Shown here: positions 18,208-27,414 of the stretch, one piece after another
Layout: each line of letters begins with the position of its first letter
Numbering within the stretch: the first letter of the stretch is position 1
Origin: Desulfobacteraceae bacterium
GTDB lineage: Bacteria > Desulfobacterota > Desulfobacteria > Desulfobacterales > Desulfosarcinaceae
Length of the DNA: 64,000 nt
Assembly (NCBI GenBank): GCA_024230435.1
Contig: JAAERL010000145.1
Span: 1 to 64,000 of the forward strand
Direction of reading: 5' to 3'
Made by a program: the position numbers and the translations under genes
The notes under the pieces: model-generated
Told to the model about the DNA's origin: nothing
Databases searched by the model: none
What the model saw: only the letters and a program-made list of their open reading frames with translations

Positions 18208-19830
18208 ATGGATATCAAAGAATATTCAATAAAAGCAGTTCTTTTTGATTTTGATGGAACACTGACCAAACCCGGTGTTCTGGATTTTGATCTCATTCGC
18301 AAGACAATGAAATGTCCAGCGGATAAACCAATTCTTGAGTATATCGGCTCACTTGAGGACTCTGAAAAAAAACAGCAAGCAAAGTCATGCCTTGACCGGT
18401 TTGAACTCCAGGCCGCTGCCGAGTCATCACCCGGCACGGATGCTCAAAGGCTGATCCATTGGATCAAACAGCAGGGGCTGTCTGTGGGGATTCTGACACG
18501 AAACAGCAGGATGTCCGTTTTGCGGGCCCTTGAGAATTTTGATACCATCGGCCCCGGCGACTTTGAACTGATTTTGACTCGCGATGACCCCCTGGACCCC
18601 AAACCAAGCCCAGATGGTGTTTTGCATTTTTCCGGGCGCCTGGGCATCGATCCCGGTCAGGTGCTTGTGGTGGGCGATTTTTATTTTGATACGCAAGCCG
18701 GATTCGACGCCGGGGCTGTTACGGTTCTTTTAGATCCTGACGAAAAAGAAATATTAAAAGATGCGGTATGCGATTTTCGTTTGTCAGGGTTAGGGGATCT
18801 GGAAACTATTATTCGGGAAGGCTTGCCCCTGTGTTGCGGCAAATTGCCTAATGAGATGCTTCAGGTCTACTTGAAACAGTTTGATTTTCAAGATCCATCG
18901 GTAATAATCAATCCCGGCGTGGGCGAAGACATTGCGGCCGTGGATGTCCGGGACAACGAAGTTTTGATCTTAAAGTCCGACCCAATTACCTTTGCCACCG
19001 GCGCCATCGGCCGTTACTCGGTGCTGGTGAATGCTAACGACATCGCCACTTCGGGCGCTGAGCCCCGATGGTTTCTGACCACTTTGCTGCTACCGCCGCA
19101 AACTACGCCTTCGCGTGTCAGGCAGATTATGAGCGAACTTTCCGATGTTTCCAAACACTGGAATATCACCTTGTGCGGCGGCCATACCGAAATAACCGAT
19201 GCTGTTACCCGGCCGGTGGTTATTGGAATGATGGCTGGAACAGTGCGCCGCAAAGATTTAATTGACAAAAAACAAATGGCCGAAGGCGACTGTGTGCTGT
19301 TGACCAAAGCAATAGCTGTGGAGGGCACTGCTATCATTGCCCGTGAATTCGGTCCGCAATTATCTCAAAAGGGATTTTCCAGTGAGGATATCGCTATAAG
19401 CAAGGATTTTCTGAACCAAATCGGCATTCTTGAGGAAGCCCGCCTTGCAGCCCGTAATCGATTAGCAACAGCTATGCACGATGTTACCGAGGGTGGTTTG
19501 GCTACGGCCCTGGAAGAGCTGAGCATCGCCGGTGGTTATGGTATTGCTGTGGATATGGAAAAAATTTCTGTTTTCAGCCAGACTCGAAAGATATGTGATT
19601 TTTTTGGGCTCGATCCGCTGGGGCTGATCGGTTCGGGGAGCCTATTGATTAGTTGCCGTCCGGAAAATTGTCCTTTGCTGATTCAACGTATCAGCGCCGC
19701 TGGTATCAATGTCACCCAAATCGGACGTGTTATAGGGCCGGGAACCGGTATAAGGGCTTCAAAAAACGGAAAATCACTGCCATGGCCGAAATTTGAAGCA
19801 GATGAGATAACAAAGCTGTTTAAAGTTTAA
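18208..19830 (+). CDS. HAD-family hydrolase fused to an AIR synthase (PurM/HypE-like) domain
   Basis: 540 aa from the ATG at 18208; an in-frame TTG lies 12 bases upstream. Residues 1-215 are a HAD-IA phosphatase: DFDGTLT (14-20), a motif II region ILTRNS, a Lys in DPKPSP, and GDFYFDTQAG with the acidic motif. Residues about 230-540 are a PurM-like ATP-binding domain: GVGEDIAAVD, the K-S-D-P-I segment, VNANDIATSGAEP, GGHTEITD, and the glycine-rich MHDVTEGGLATALEEL. Similar domains occur in HypE, SelD, ThiL and PurM. The two activities in one chain suggest a phosphorylated intermediate made by one part and cleaved by the other, but the substrate is not apparent. Confidence 0.85.
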   Translation: MDIKEYSIKAVLFDFDGTLTKPGVLDFDLIRKTMKCPADKPILEYIGSLEDSEKKQQAKSCLDRFELQAAAESSPGTDAQRLIHWIKQQGLSVGILTRNSRMSVLRALENFDTIGPGDFELILTRDDPLDPKPSPDGVLHFSGRLGIDPGQVLVVGDFYFDTQAGFDAGAVTVLLDPDEKEILKDAVCDFRLSGLGDLETIIREGLPLCCGKLPNEMLQVYLKQFDFQDPSVIINPGVGEDIAAVDVRDNEVLILKSDPITFATGAIGRYSVLVNANDIATSGAEPRWFLTTLLLPPQTTPSRVRQIMSELSDVSKHWNITLCGGHTEITDAVTRPVVIGMMAGTVRRKDLIDKKQMAEGDCVLLTKAIAVEGTAIIAREFGPQLSQKGFSSEDIAISKDFLNQIGILEEARLAARNRLATAMHDVTEGGLATALEELSIAGGYGIAVDMEKISVFSQTRKICDFFGLDPLGLIGSGSLLISCRPENCPLLIQRISAAGINVTQIGRVIGPGTGIRASKNGKSLPWPKFEADEITKLFKV

Positions 19831-19847
19831 GGATTTGCTGGGAGCTG

Positions 19848-21998
19848 TCACTGCAGGACGCTGGTTATAAAGCATCCGCCACCGCCGCCACCGCCACCGC
19901 CGCTGGTACCGGCGCCGTAGTTTTTTGCGGCTTTATTTTCAATGACAGCGTCGATCTGCGGCGAATAGCCCCTTAGCCCGTTGGATGATGTTTTAATTTT
20001 CAACCGGTAATAATAAATCGTATTTTCGGACAGGCCATTGTCAGTATAGGTGGTGTTAGAGGCATCTGTGAAAGCGATGATTTCAAATTCGTTTTTCCCT
20101 GCGGCCCGGCGTTCAATTTGAACCTGATCGTTGAGATTAATTGCGGCTGACCATGAAAGCATTATGGTATTATTTTCCAAATTGCTCACTTTCAGGGAAA
20201 AATCACTGATCAATGTCAGAGAGTTATATGCGTTTGCCCGGCCTTCTGAAACAAGATTTTGCTTGAGATTCGGCCGTAAGTCCACGCTTTTTTCGATGAT
20301 ACTCTTGAGGTTGGAGATTTTTAGGTCTTCGTTTTCGGAACAAATCAGACCCGCAATGCCTGATATGAAACCGGCGGCCATGGAAGTGCCCTGCAAGTAT
20401 TGGTAAGTTTCAGAATCCGCGGCAGCCGTCACGGATACGTTATCTATAAAATAGCCGTCTCCTGTGCCGGTTTCATCCTCGTCGCTTATGAACCTGAATC
20501 GAAAATATAGCTGACTTTGATTTTCCCAGGCTCCTAAATCGACTGTTGCCGGTGTCCAATAGGGCAGTGTGCCGGAAATACCTTTTCTCATAAGAGTGCT
20601 GCCCAGCATTACCGGTCTGGATTTCCAGGCCTGACCATCAGTGGAAACTTCAACGTAAAGAAAATCAGCATTGTCTTGTGCGCTGCCGGTAATGATGAAA
20701 GATAGTCCCGGAGCGTGCTGGTTTTGCAGATCTATTGCCGGGGACATTGCCCAGGAATCGCTCTGGGCCGGGTAATCGTAATCCGGGCTGTTGGCAAGGG
20801 TTTCCGAACTGCCCGAATAAGGCGGATAAACAGCGTCCCAATCGGCGTTGTCACCTCCCAAAGTCCAGTTTGTCAGGGCTGCGGAATTAAAATCGTCCTC
20901 CCACACAACCTCCCTGCCGCTTGCAAGGCTAAGTATGATCGTGCCGGGCGCTGCAATATCCACGCTTTTTTTGCCAAAATTAGAAAACCAGGCCAATTCA
21001 TCGTTTTGATCTGTGGCGGCCACAGAGATGATATTAGTTAATTCATAGCTCGCGGGATAAAAAGGCTTGTAATCGTTGTTCGTACCATTATTGCCGGCGG
21101 CGCAAACAAACAACGCATCGGTTTTTTGAATGATCGATCTCATCGAAGCACTATATCCGGTACTGCCCCAACTGCAATTGATAATGCGCGCACCCTGGGC
21201 TGCAGCGTATTTAATGGCTTTAATGGCATCTGAGGTTGTACCACTGCCATTGGCATTCAAAAAACGCAGAGGCATAATGCCCGCTTGCCAGGTTACGCCG
21301 CTGATACCTGCTGCATTGGCGCCTTTTGCCGCGATAATACCCGATATATGGGTGCCATGTCCTGCAGCATCCTGGGCGATATTGTCACCGTCCACAAAAT
21401 CCCACCCGTGCACATCATCGATAAAGCCATTTTCGTCATCGTCAATTCCGTTATCGGGTATTTCATTGGGATTGGTCCACAGGTTGTTCTCAAGTTCAGG
21501 GTGTTTATGGTTAACGCCCGTATCTACAACGGCTATAACCACCCGGCTGCTGCCGGTGGTCATATCCCATGCCCGTAAGGCATCGATATCATTGCCTGAG
21601 GCGCCTGTTTTACCTCGAATGTTTTGGCCGGTGTTATGCAAAGCCCATTGCAATGCAAAACTCGGATCATTGAGTTCAGCCTGGGTGTGGATATAATAAT
21701 TGGGCTCGGCAAAGGCCACACGTTCATCCTTTGCATAGATTTTCAGGGCCTCTTGTACACTCAGATCCCGTGGAAGGGCTACATGCTGTATGCCGGTATT
21801 GCGCGGCATATTCAATGAGCGGATTTTCAGGCGATGTGCGTAATCTTTGGCGCCGGTTTGCCTTTGGCCGGGTTTGAAACGCACAAGCAATTCACCTGGT
21901 ACATAATCCTGGCGTCCGGCGTAGACTGTTGTTGTTCCCACAAGAGAGATGGTAACCGCAACGACACAAATCCCAATAATAGTGCGAGCCGAAAACAT
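19848..21998 (-). CDS. Secreted subtilisin-like serine protease (S8) with inserted jelly-roll and Gly-rich CFI tail
   Basis: 716 aa. The parts in order are: a signal peptide (about 1-28), an S8 pro-domain-like region (about 29-110, GELLVRFKPG), and a catalytic domain with Asp159 (VVDTG), His214 (GHGTH), Asn303 (AAGNN) and Ser539 (GTSMAAG). About 165 residues (363-527) are inserted between Asn303 and Ser539; they look like a MAM/immune-inhibitor-A type beta-sandwich (DDFNS..., DGYFIDNVSV). A fibronectin-III-like domain follows (about 600-690). The C-terminus is a run of nine Gly then CFITSVLQ. All catalytic residues are present. It is convergent with the HAD-AIR gene, with 17 bp between the stop codons. 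Confidence 0.92.
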   Translation of the reverse strand: MFSARTIIGICVVAVTISLVGTTTVYAGRQDYVPGELLVRFKPGQRQTGAKDYAHRLKIRSLNMPRNTGIQHVALPRDLSVQEALKIYAKDERVAFAEPNYYIHTQAELNDPSFALQWALHNTGQNIRGKTGASGNDIDALRAWDMTTGSSRVVIAVVDTGVNHKHPELENNLWTNPNEIPDNGIDDDENGFIDDVHGWDFVDGDNIAQDAAGHGTHISGIIAAKGANAAGISGVTWQAGIMPLRFLNANGSGTTSDAIKAIKYAAAQGARIINCSWGSTGYSASMRSIIQKTDALFVCAAGNNGTNNDYKPFYPASYELTNIISVAATDQNDELAWFSNFGKKSVDIAAPGTIILSLASGREVVWEDDFNSAALTNWTLGGDNADWDAVYPPYSGSSETLANSPDYDYPAQSDSWAMSPAIDLQNQHAPGLSFIITGSAQDNADFLYVEVSTDGQAWKSRPVMLGSTLMRKGISGTLPYWTPATVDLGAWENQSQLYFRFRFISDEDETGTGDGYFIDNVSVTAAADSETYQYLQGTSMAAGFISGIAGLICSENEDLKISNLKSIIEKSVDLRPNLKQNLVSEGRANAYNSLTLISDFSLKVSNLENNTIMLSWSAAINLNDQVQIERRAAGKNEFEIIAFTDASNTTYTDNGLSENTIYYYRLKIKTSSNGLRGYSPQIDAVIENKAAKNYGAGTSGGGGGGGGGCFITSVLQ

Positions 21999-22022
21999 AG
22001 TGTGCCTTTCCGTCGAGCAAGC

Positions 22023-22093
22023 GGCAGCGTGGCAGCGTGGCAGCGTGGCAGCGTTTGAGTGCTGAATGCTGAGTGCTGAGTGCTGAATGCTGT
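22023..22093. repeat. Two adjacent short tandem repeats
   Basis: Units of GGCAGCGTG repeat about 3.5 times (22023-22054), followed by GCTGA[G/A]T-type 7-mers repeated about five times (22059-22093). They lie directly upstream of the subtilase start (minus strand, 21998), in its likely promoter/leader, so slippage could alter expression. Confidence 0.85.
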
Positions 22094-22703
22094 GCTATGA
22101 CTTCAAATCCATAGATGCGATGATTTCATAACTATCGAATCTTACCGTATGATATCGGCCGGAATGAATTCGAACTTAAGGAGGGCGATAAAAATAACGT
22201 TACAATTCATCTGCTCCTTTTTACTTATTTAAAGGTCTTAACTGGTTAACTAACTGCTGATTTTTTCATCCGGCGTATTATCTTGAAAACATAGCAAATA
22301 TATGTTTTTTCCTGTTCCAAAAATGAACCGGTGAAAAAGGATGCTCCGATGACACGGTTTGCCGCAAAGCCAGTAAATACAAAGAGTTCGGTTCAACTCA
22401 ACGAAAATAAGTTTGAGCAATTTATCTTGCCTTGCTTCAAGTTTGAGCAATTTACCTTGCCTTGCTTATCGATGCCCAAAAAGGGGGGCCAGAGTGTAAA
22501 ATAAGGTATCTGACTGCTATATACTCAGAGCATCTTCGAGAATCCCGGCGCCGCCATAACAGCAAGCGTTTGACATCGCGATTGATGTTACTATTCTATA
22601 ATTATTCACCTGCCAATGCGATTGATCACACTATCTTGAATTTTATTCTCAAATTAATTTCCAAAAAACAGCCGTGAAAGGTTCCGGCAAAAAGGAGGAT
22701 GCC
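22094..22703. other. Intergenic region with tandem duplication, no supported gene
   Basis: About 600 bp upstream of the ABM gene. A 30-bp unit (AAGTTTGAGCAATTTATCTT...) is duplicated at 22409-22438 and 22439-22468 with one or two differences. An isolated ribosome-binding-like AAGGAGGG occurs at 22178. No coding region is convincing; small frames here look like decayed sequence. Confidence 0.5.
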
Positions 22704-23048
22704 ATGACTGTAAAAATATTGCTTGAGAGAAAATTTAAAGAAGAGCCAAGTTTGGAAGAAATAAAAATTATTAACGAGCTTAGAATGGGGGCAATGCTGC
22801 GCAAAGGTTATGTCAGCGGCGAGACTTTGGTTGATTTAAACGATCACCGGAGAATTGTCGTAATTTCTGTCTGGGCAAACAAAGAAGACTGGAAAGAATG
22901 GGAAAGTTCGGATCACAGGAGAAAGCTTGAGGCCAATCTTAATGAAACCCTTAAAAAAAGCGCTGTTGTCCGAACCTTTATGCTAGGGGCCGATTATTTG
23001 GGCGCTGTTTTTGAAGAAGTTGTACACGAATCGGAAGCAGGCTCTTAA
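22704..23048 (+). CDS. Antibiotic biosynthesis monooxygenase (ABM)-fold small protein
   Basis: 114 aa from the ATG at 22704 after AAAAAGGAGGAT. The fold is a dimeric alpha-beta barrel of the ABM type (EIKIINELRMGAM..., RIVVISVWANKEDWKEWESSDHR...). Members act as small oxygenases, dehalogenases or have no catalytic role, and the active site is not obvious here. The 3' part of the gene is contained in a 379-bp segment (22737-23115) repeated at 35361-35739, where the reading frame has a TAG stop. The tail of this copy (about 23060-23115) matches the 3' end of the ChaN gene, so this copy seems to have been copied from that site. Confidence 0.75.
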   Translation: MTVKILLERKFKEEPSLEEIKIINELRMGAMLRKGYVSGETLVDLNDHRRIVVISVWANKEDWKEWESSDHRRKLEANLNETLKKSAVVRTFMLGADYLGAVFEEVVHESEAGS

Positions 23049-23115
23049 TCCGGATTCAGGCTATTTTGGAACTCGCCTTGCGGGGACGGCAGATTTGGTT
23101 ACCCAAATATAATCG
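22737..23115 (+). repeat. 379-bp direct repeat, copy 1 (left border of island)
   Basis: Aligns without gaps to 35361-35739 with about ten mismatches, in the same orientation. It spans most of the ABM gene, the intergenic part and the last about 50 bp of the ChaN gene as it occurs at the other site. The two copies bracket about 12.2 kb. Confidence 0.95.
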
Positions 23116-23128
23116 ACGGATTTTAACG

Positions 23129-23497
23129 TCAACACGCGCAAGCCTTAGAAATTGGCCCTGACCAGCTTCCTGCGCTTAGGCGTAAATTAGCGAATCTTTT
23201 TGAATTTATACGGATATCAAAGTTAACTTTACCCGATATTACAACAAACGGCATCAGCGCCGTGGCTATTTTCTGGGTGACCGGTTTAAAAGTTTGATCG
23301 TTGAAAACGGTCAAACTCTGATTAACTGTCTGGCCTATATTGATCTGAACCCTCTGCGGGCAGGGATAGTCAAGCGGCCTGAAGAGTATCGCTGGAATTC
23401 TATAGGCTATCATATACAGACGGGCAATAAGGATAATCTGCTTTCCTTTGATTTTGGATTAAGGAAAGTTGGGGACATCCAAGATAAGTTGAGATAA
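23129..23497 (+). pseudogene. REP-associated tyrosine transposase (RAYT, Y1_Tnp) remnant
   Basis: The segment encodes the C-terminal part of a Y1 transposase: KLANLFEFI in one frame, then after a frameshift near 23217 NFTRYYNKRHQRRGYF, GDRFKSLIVENG, and CLAYIDLNPLRAGIVKRPEEYRW. The N-terminal half with the HUH motif is missing, and at least one frameshift separates the parts. It is non-functional. Confidence 0.85.
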
Positions 23498-23530
23498 TCC
23501 CGATTTAATCTGACACCCCACTTGAAAAAG

Positions 23531-23595
23531 TGAGGGTTACCGGTTTTGATGAAGGTGCATACCAAAACATCAAAACCTTAAGGAGGTAACCCTCA
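23531..23595. repeat. Long inverted repeat in front of an IS481-type remnant
   Basis: TGAGGGTTACC and GGTTTTGATG (23531-23551) pair with CATCAAAACC (23568-23577) and GGTAACCCTCA (23585-23595). It contains an AAGGAGGT ribosome binding site within its right arm, directly before ATGCTGCATGG. It is the left end/leader of a transposase gene. Confidence 0.7.
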
Positions 23596-23651
23596 TGCTG
23601 CATGGTACCCCCCCCTGTGGCAGGATAGTTGTCGCATGAACCAAAACCGTC

Positions 23652-23798
23652 ATTAAACACAAGATTGGATTGTTGAACCTAGCCGAGGAACTTGGCAACG
23701 TATCAAAAGCCTGCTGAATCATGGGCCTTTCGAGAGATACCTTTTATCGGTACCAAAAAGATCTGGATCTTTTGGCCAGACATCCATTTGCGGTATCA
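23652..23798 (+). pseudogene. IS481-type transposase N-terminal remnant
   Basis: KHKIGLLNLAEELGNVSKAC, an in-frame TGA, then IMGLSRDTFYRYQKDL is the helix-turn-helix head of IS481-family transposases. The stop and the absence of the DDE domain show decay. Confidence 0.8.
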
Positions 23799-24227
23799 GG
23801 TTAAACCATCACCGAAGCTTAAATTTGGGTAACCCGCCGGCCTCGAAACAGGTTGATAACGTTCTCTTTAAAACGGCTGTCAAACACCGCCTAAAATAAT
23901 CGGCGTCTATCCCTTCTTTCCATTTCGATATTGTTTTATAGTCATCAGCGTAGATAGCTTTGAAAACGATCCAAAAAAAAACTTTATAATGCCACGGTCT
24001 AATCCGAATCGTCATTTTCTATTGAGAACTGAAACTTTCTCTCTAACGAAAAGACTGGTTTGCACTACTTTTTTCTGTCTCCATAGACCTCCTATTTAAA
24101 TACATTCAAATGAATCATAAAAAATTCGTATATTTTTGGTTGTTCACATTAAGCACCTGTCCCAACAGTTTACCTTCCCCGTATAACTACATACAGTAAT
24201 CCCCAATACGGTTTGGCAAGCGCCTGA
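23799..24227. other. Decayed sequence between transposase remnant and propeller gene
   Basis: No supported gene. Positions 23816-23866 (TTAAATTTGGGTAACCCGCC...) resemble about 50 bp at 35283-35330 next to the IS256 remnant, so this is more duplicated mobile-element debris. A minus-strand open frame (24015-23809) is not convincing. Confidence 0.5.
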
Positions 24228-27074
24228 TCAATACGCCAAGGTTGAAATAAAACAACCGCTGCCGCTGCCGCTGTCGCTGGGGGTGCTGCTCGATGGCGTA
24301 TCCACCACAGTGCCGCTCAGTTGAATGTTCATTGTGGATTGCTCCGGATCATCGGAGTAAATGTCCAGGCTGCCGCTTTGGGATCCTATCGCTGTCCTTG
24401 CAAAATGGACGGAAACAGTACAATGTTCGCCGCTGGACAACTCAACGGCGGTATTTCCGCAAGGTGTGTCCCCACCGTTGACATTCAAAGAAAATAGGGA
24501 GCTTCCGGACAGATTCATATTCGAGATGGTCAGGTTTTCTTCTGATCCAAAATTGTAAATACTCACTGAAGATACCAACGGCGATGAGGCATTGATCCCT
24601 ATATTCCCAAAACTGATGGATTCAGGTATGGACTCAATATCCTGAAGGCCTTGCACACCGATGCCCTCAAGTTCCACGGCCGCTGAGCCGTAATCTGCCG
24701 TAATTTCAAGCCGGGTACTGAGAATTCCTTTTTCGCCGGGACTGAAAAGCACGCCCACCGTGCAACTTTCGCCGCCGGGCAGATCAATGGGCGCCGGTCC
24801 GCAGGGATCGCCGCCAACATTGAGATCCAACGTAAAATGAGTGTCTTCCTGAAAGGAAATGGCAGTGACAGTCAAACCGGTCGATTCAGTGTTGGACAGG
24901 GTGACCTCCAAGGCTTCTGAAGCAGCTCCGACATCTACACCAAAATCAAAATCATAGGCTGAGGGGGTGACAGAGAGAGTTCCCACTGAGCGAGCGTATC
25001 TTAAGCCCCGCCGGGTCATATCGTAATAGCTGATCCGGACTCTGCTTTCACTCGTAATTGCAATGGAGCTGTAAAGGCCGACGTTACCAATTGAGCTGAC
25101 GTTTTCAGGTTCTTCAAAGTCGCCCAAGGTTCCGTATACATACCTCAGATTACCGTAGCTTTCATTGTAATAACTGATATGGACCGTATCGGCTTCATCC
25201 GCGATGATAGATGTGTGGCTGCCAGTGTTGGCGGTACTGTCTACAACCTGAGGTGTTTGCCATCCCGTTTCATTTTGAAACGCATATTTGAGATCGCCCG
25301 AGGTAGCGTCATAATAGCTCACATGCGCCCTGTTCGAGCTGTCCAGGCAGATGTCGTTATATTCTCCTACGTCATTGGCATTGGCGCCATCAATACGTTC
25401 GGGGGTCGACCACGATTCCGAGGCGCCGGTCACATACCACAAATCCCCGTCGGTTTCGTCGTAGTAACTGATATGCACGTTGTCCGATCCATCAACGGCA
25501 ATTGAAGTATAACGGCCCACATCACCCGTACTGTCGATGGTTTCGGGTCCGGGGGTAGTCCAAGATCCGGCAGAGCCGGTGACATACATCAAATCCCCAT
25601 CGGTTTCGTCGTAGTAACTGATATGCACATTTGACGATCCATCAACGGCAATTGAAGTATAAAGACCCACATCATCCGTACTGTCAACGGCTTCTGGGGT
25701 GGACCAGTTTCCATACGTGCCCGTGACATACATCAGGTCCTTGTCGGTTTCGTTGTAGTAGCTGATATGGATGGTATCCCCGGCGTCGGTGGCAATCGAT
25801 GTATAACGACCCACCGATTCGGTGTTATCAACAACCTGCCTGCGCCATGAACCGGATGAATTGGTAGCGTAAAGCAAGGCCGACCGGTCGACATCATAAT
25901 AACTGATATGCAGATTGCCGTCGGAATCCACGGCCATCGAGGTATACAGGCCGATATCCTCCGAGCCGTCAATGACTTCAGCATCGCTCCAATCACCCCT
26001 TGTGCCCGTGGTGTACGATAAGTCGCCATCACTGCCGTAATAGATGATATGCGCCTCATCCGAAGCATCCATAGAAATGGAGGTGAACACGCTGACGGCA
26101 TCCGATGTGTAAACGCCTTCGGATTGCCAGGATCCGGCACTGCCAACGGCGTATTTTATCCTGGCATTGATTTGATCATAATAACTCAGGTGCGCTTGGC
26201 CCGAGGCGTCTAGCGCGATGGATGCAAACCGCCCCACGCCCGAGTCGTCATCCACGGTATCGAGGCTCCATTCCGACGTATAGTTGGCGTATTTCAGTGT
26301 GGCATTGCCTTCGTCATAATAGCCGATGTGAACATCACCAGAATCATCCACGGCTATGGAGCTGTATTGTCCCACCTCGCCTTCGTCATCCACTACTTCA
26401 TCGTCGGAAAACGTGCCATTGCCGGTACCCGTTACGTATTTGAGCTGCGTGTTGGTTGCGTCATAATAGCTGATATGGATATTTCCCGATGAATCGGTGG
26501 CAATGGAGGAAAATTGCCCCACATCCCCGGAACTGTCTACAGTTGTGCTGACCCAACTACCGGAAGCATTGGTGGCATATTTCAATGAGCTGTTATCAAC
26601 ATCGTAGTAGCTGATATGGGCATTGTTGGAAGTATCGGCAACAATACAGGTGTGTTGGCCAACGTTTCCGTCATCATCGACGGTCACACTTGACCACGAT
26701 CCCGAGATGTTGCTGATGTATTTGAGCTCCTCGTTGTCTCCATCGTAATAGCTGATGTGAATCGTACCGTTGCCGTCGATGGCGATGGCCGCATATTCAC
26801 CGGCGCCGTCAGAATCGTCCAGGTTTTCCACCTGCCACTGGCTGCCATCAAGGTAGGCATAGTAAAGATGATCCCCCCCATATACAACGTGAGGACTGCC
26901 GGATGCATCAACGGCCATGGAGCGAGAGGTTAAATTGGTAAAAAACTGATCCGGCAAATCAATGCTTACCCTTGTCCATGTTGCCGCTTCAGTTTGGCCG
27001 TTATTCATCAGCAGGACCGCCAGAATCAAAAAAAGCAAGTTTGGGAACATGAAGTGCTTCATAATTTTTTTCAT
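24228..27074 (-). CDS. Exported repeat protein: 14 propeller-like repeats, two choice-of-anchor-D domains, CFI tail
   Basis: 948 aa from the ATG at 27074, selected by GGAGGC 7 bases upstream. A signal peptide (about 8-30) is followed by 14 repeats of about 45 residues, each built around [I/V]DSSGN[V/I]HISYYD...LKYVT...GSW, a beta-propeller-like unit. Two Ig-like choice-of-anchor-D domains follow (each with FDFGVDVG or FGNIGINA and a C-rich turn ending in ESCTV or EHCTV), with paired Cys. The end is a Ser/Gly linker and CFISTLAY. It probably sits on the cell surface or is secreted, binding sugars or proteins. The neighbouring subtilase has the same type of tail. Confidence 0.85.
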   Translation of the reverse strand: MKKIMKHFMFPNLLFLILAVLLMNNGQTEAATWTRVSIDLPDQFFTNLTSRSMAVDASGSPHVVYGGDHLYYAYLDGSQWQVENLDDSDGAGEYAAIAIDGNGTIHISYYDGDNEELKYISNISGSWSSVTVDDDGNVGQHTCIVADTSNNAHISYYDVDNSSLKYATNASGSWVSTTVDSSGDVGQFSSIATDSSGNIHISYYDATNTQLKYVTGTGNGTFSDDEVVDDEGEVGQYSSIAVDDSGDVHIGYYDEGNATLKYANYTSEWSLDTVDDDSGVGRFASIALDASGQAHLSYYDQINARIKYAVGSAGSWQSEGVYTSDAVSVFTSISMDASDEAHIIYYGSDGDLSYTTGTRGDWSDAEVIDGSEDIGLYTSMAVDSDGNLHISYYDVDRSALLYATNSSGSWRRQVVDNTESVGRYTSIATDAGDTIHISYYNETDKDLMYVTGTYGNWSTPEAVDSTDDVGLYTSIAVDGSSNVHISYYDETDGDLMYVTGSAGSWTTPGPETIDSTGDVGRYTSIAVDGSDNVHISYYDETDGDLWYVTGASESWSTPERIDGANANDVGEYNDICLDSSNRAHVSYYDATSGDLKYAFQNETGWQTPQVVDSTANTGSHTSIIADEADTVHISYYNESYGNLRYVYGTLGDFEEPENVSSIGNVGLYSSIAITSESRVRISYYDMTRRGLRYARSVGTLSVTPSAYDFDFGVDVGAASEALEVTLSNTESTGLTVTAISFQEDTHFTLDLNVGGDPCGPAPIDLPGGESCTVGVLFSPGEKGILSTRLEITADYGSAAVELEGIGVQGLQDIESIPESISFGNIGINASSPLVSSVSIYNFGSEENLTISNMNLSGSSLFSLNVNGGDTPCGNTAVELSSGEHCTVSVHFARTAIGSQSGSLDIYSDDPEQSTMNIQLSGTVVDTPSSSTPSDSGSGSGCFISTLAY

Positions 27075-27227
27075 AACAATGCCTCCAATAAGTTCAAGGC
27101 CTAGCGTCAAAGCTTGGAAACAAGGTCTGACGTTAAACCTTGAATAGCTGTTTTATTTTGATATGAGGAATAAATAACAAACGGTAATGGTTAATATAGA
27201 AAAGGTTCGTTGTCAAAACTAAAAACA

Positions 27228-27253
27228 CGCATTGCCCGATACCGGGCAATGCG
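27228..27253. other. Perfect 11-bp hairpin between divergent genes
   Basis: CGCATTGCCCG at 27228-27238 pairs with CGGGCAATGCG at 27243-27253 around a 4-base loop. It lies between the start of the propeller gene and the IS5/IS1182-like remnant, so it is not a normal gene-end terminator. It may be an operator or a leftover of an inserted element. Confidence 0.6.
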
Positions 27254-27414
27254 CTTTATGATTTTACGGGTGTGTTCCACCTTTTATATAAGGTTTCCTG
27301 AACTACAGATAATATGTTGTAATTTCAGTCAAAATTTTGCAAATAGATTAATATAAAGTGTTTAAAAACCTTGTAAAATCAACAAAAACCTTTGCCCTTT
27401 TTACCAAGAAACTC

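Noticed and set aside
22023-22093. Possible CRISPR-like repeat array
   Set aside because: Units are 7-9 bp and adjacent without spacers, so this is a simple tandem repeat.
22314-22378. Possible second c-di-GMP aptamer (GCCGCAAAGCC near 22362)
   Set aside because: The GACGCAAAGCC core is altered and the flanking helices and GGCCTAAA segment are missing.
22462-22677. Plus-strand open frame of 71 codons before the ABM gene
   Set aside because: No family features; it starts in a 30-bp tandem duplication and has no ribosome binding site.
23809-24015. Minus-strand open frame of 68 codons
   Set aside because: It overlaps duplicated debris that also occurs beside the IS256 remnant and has no ribosome binding site or family match.
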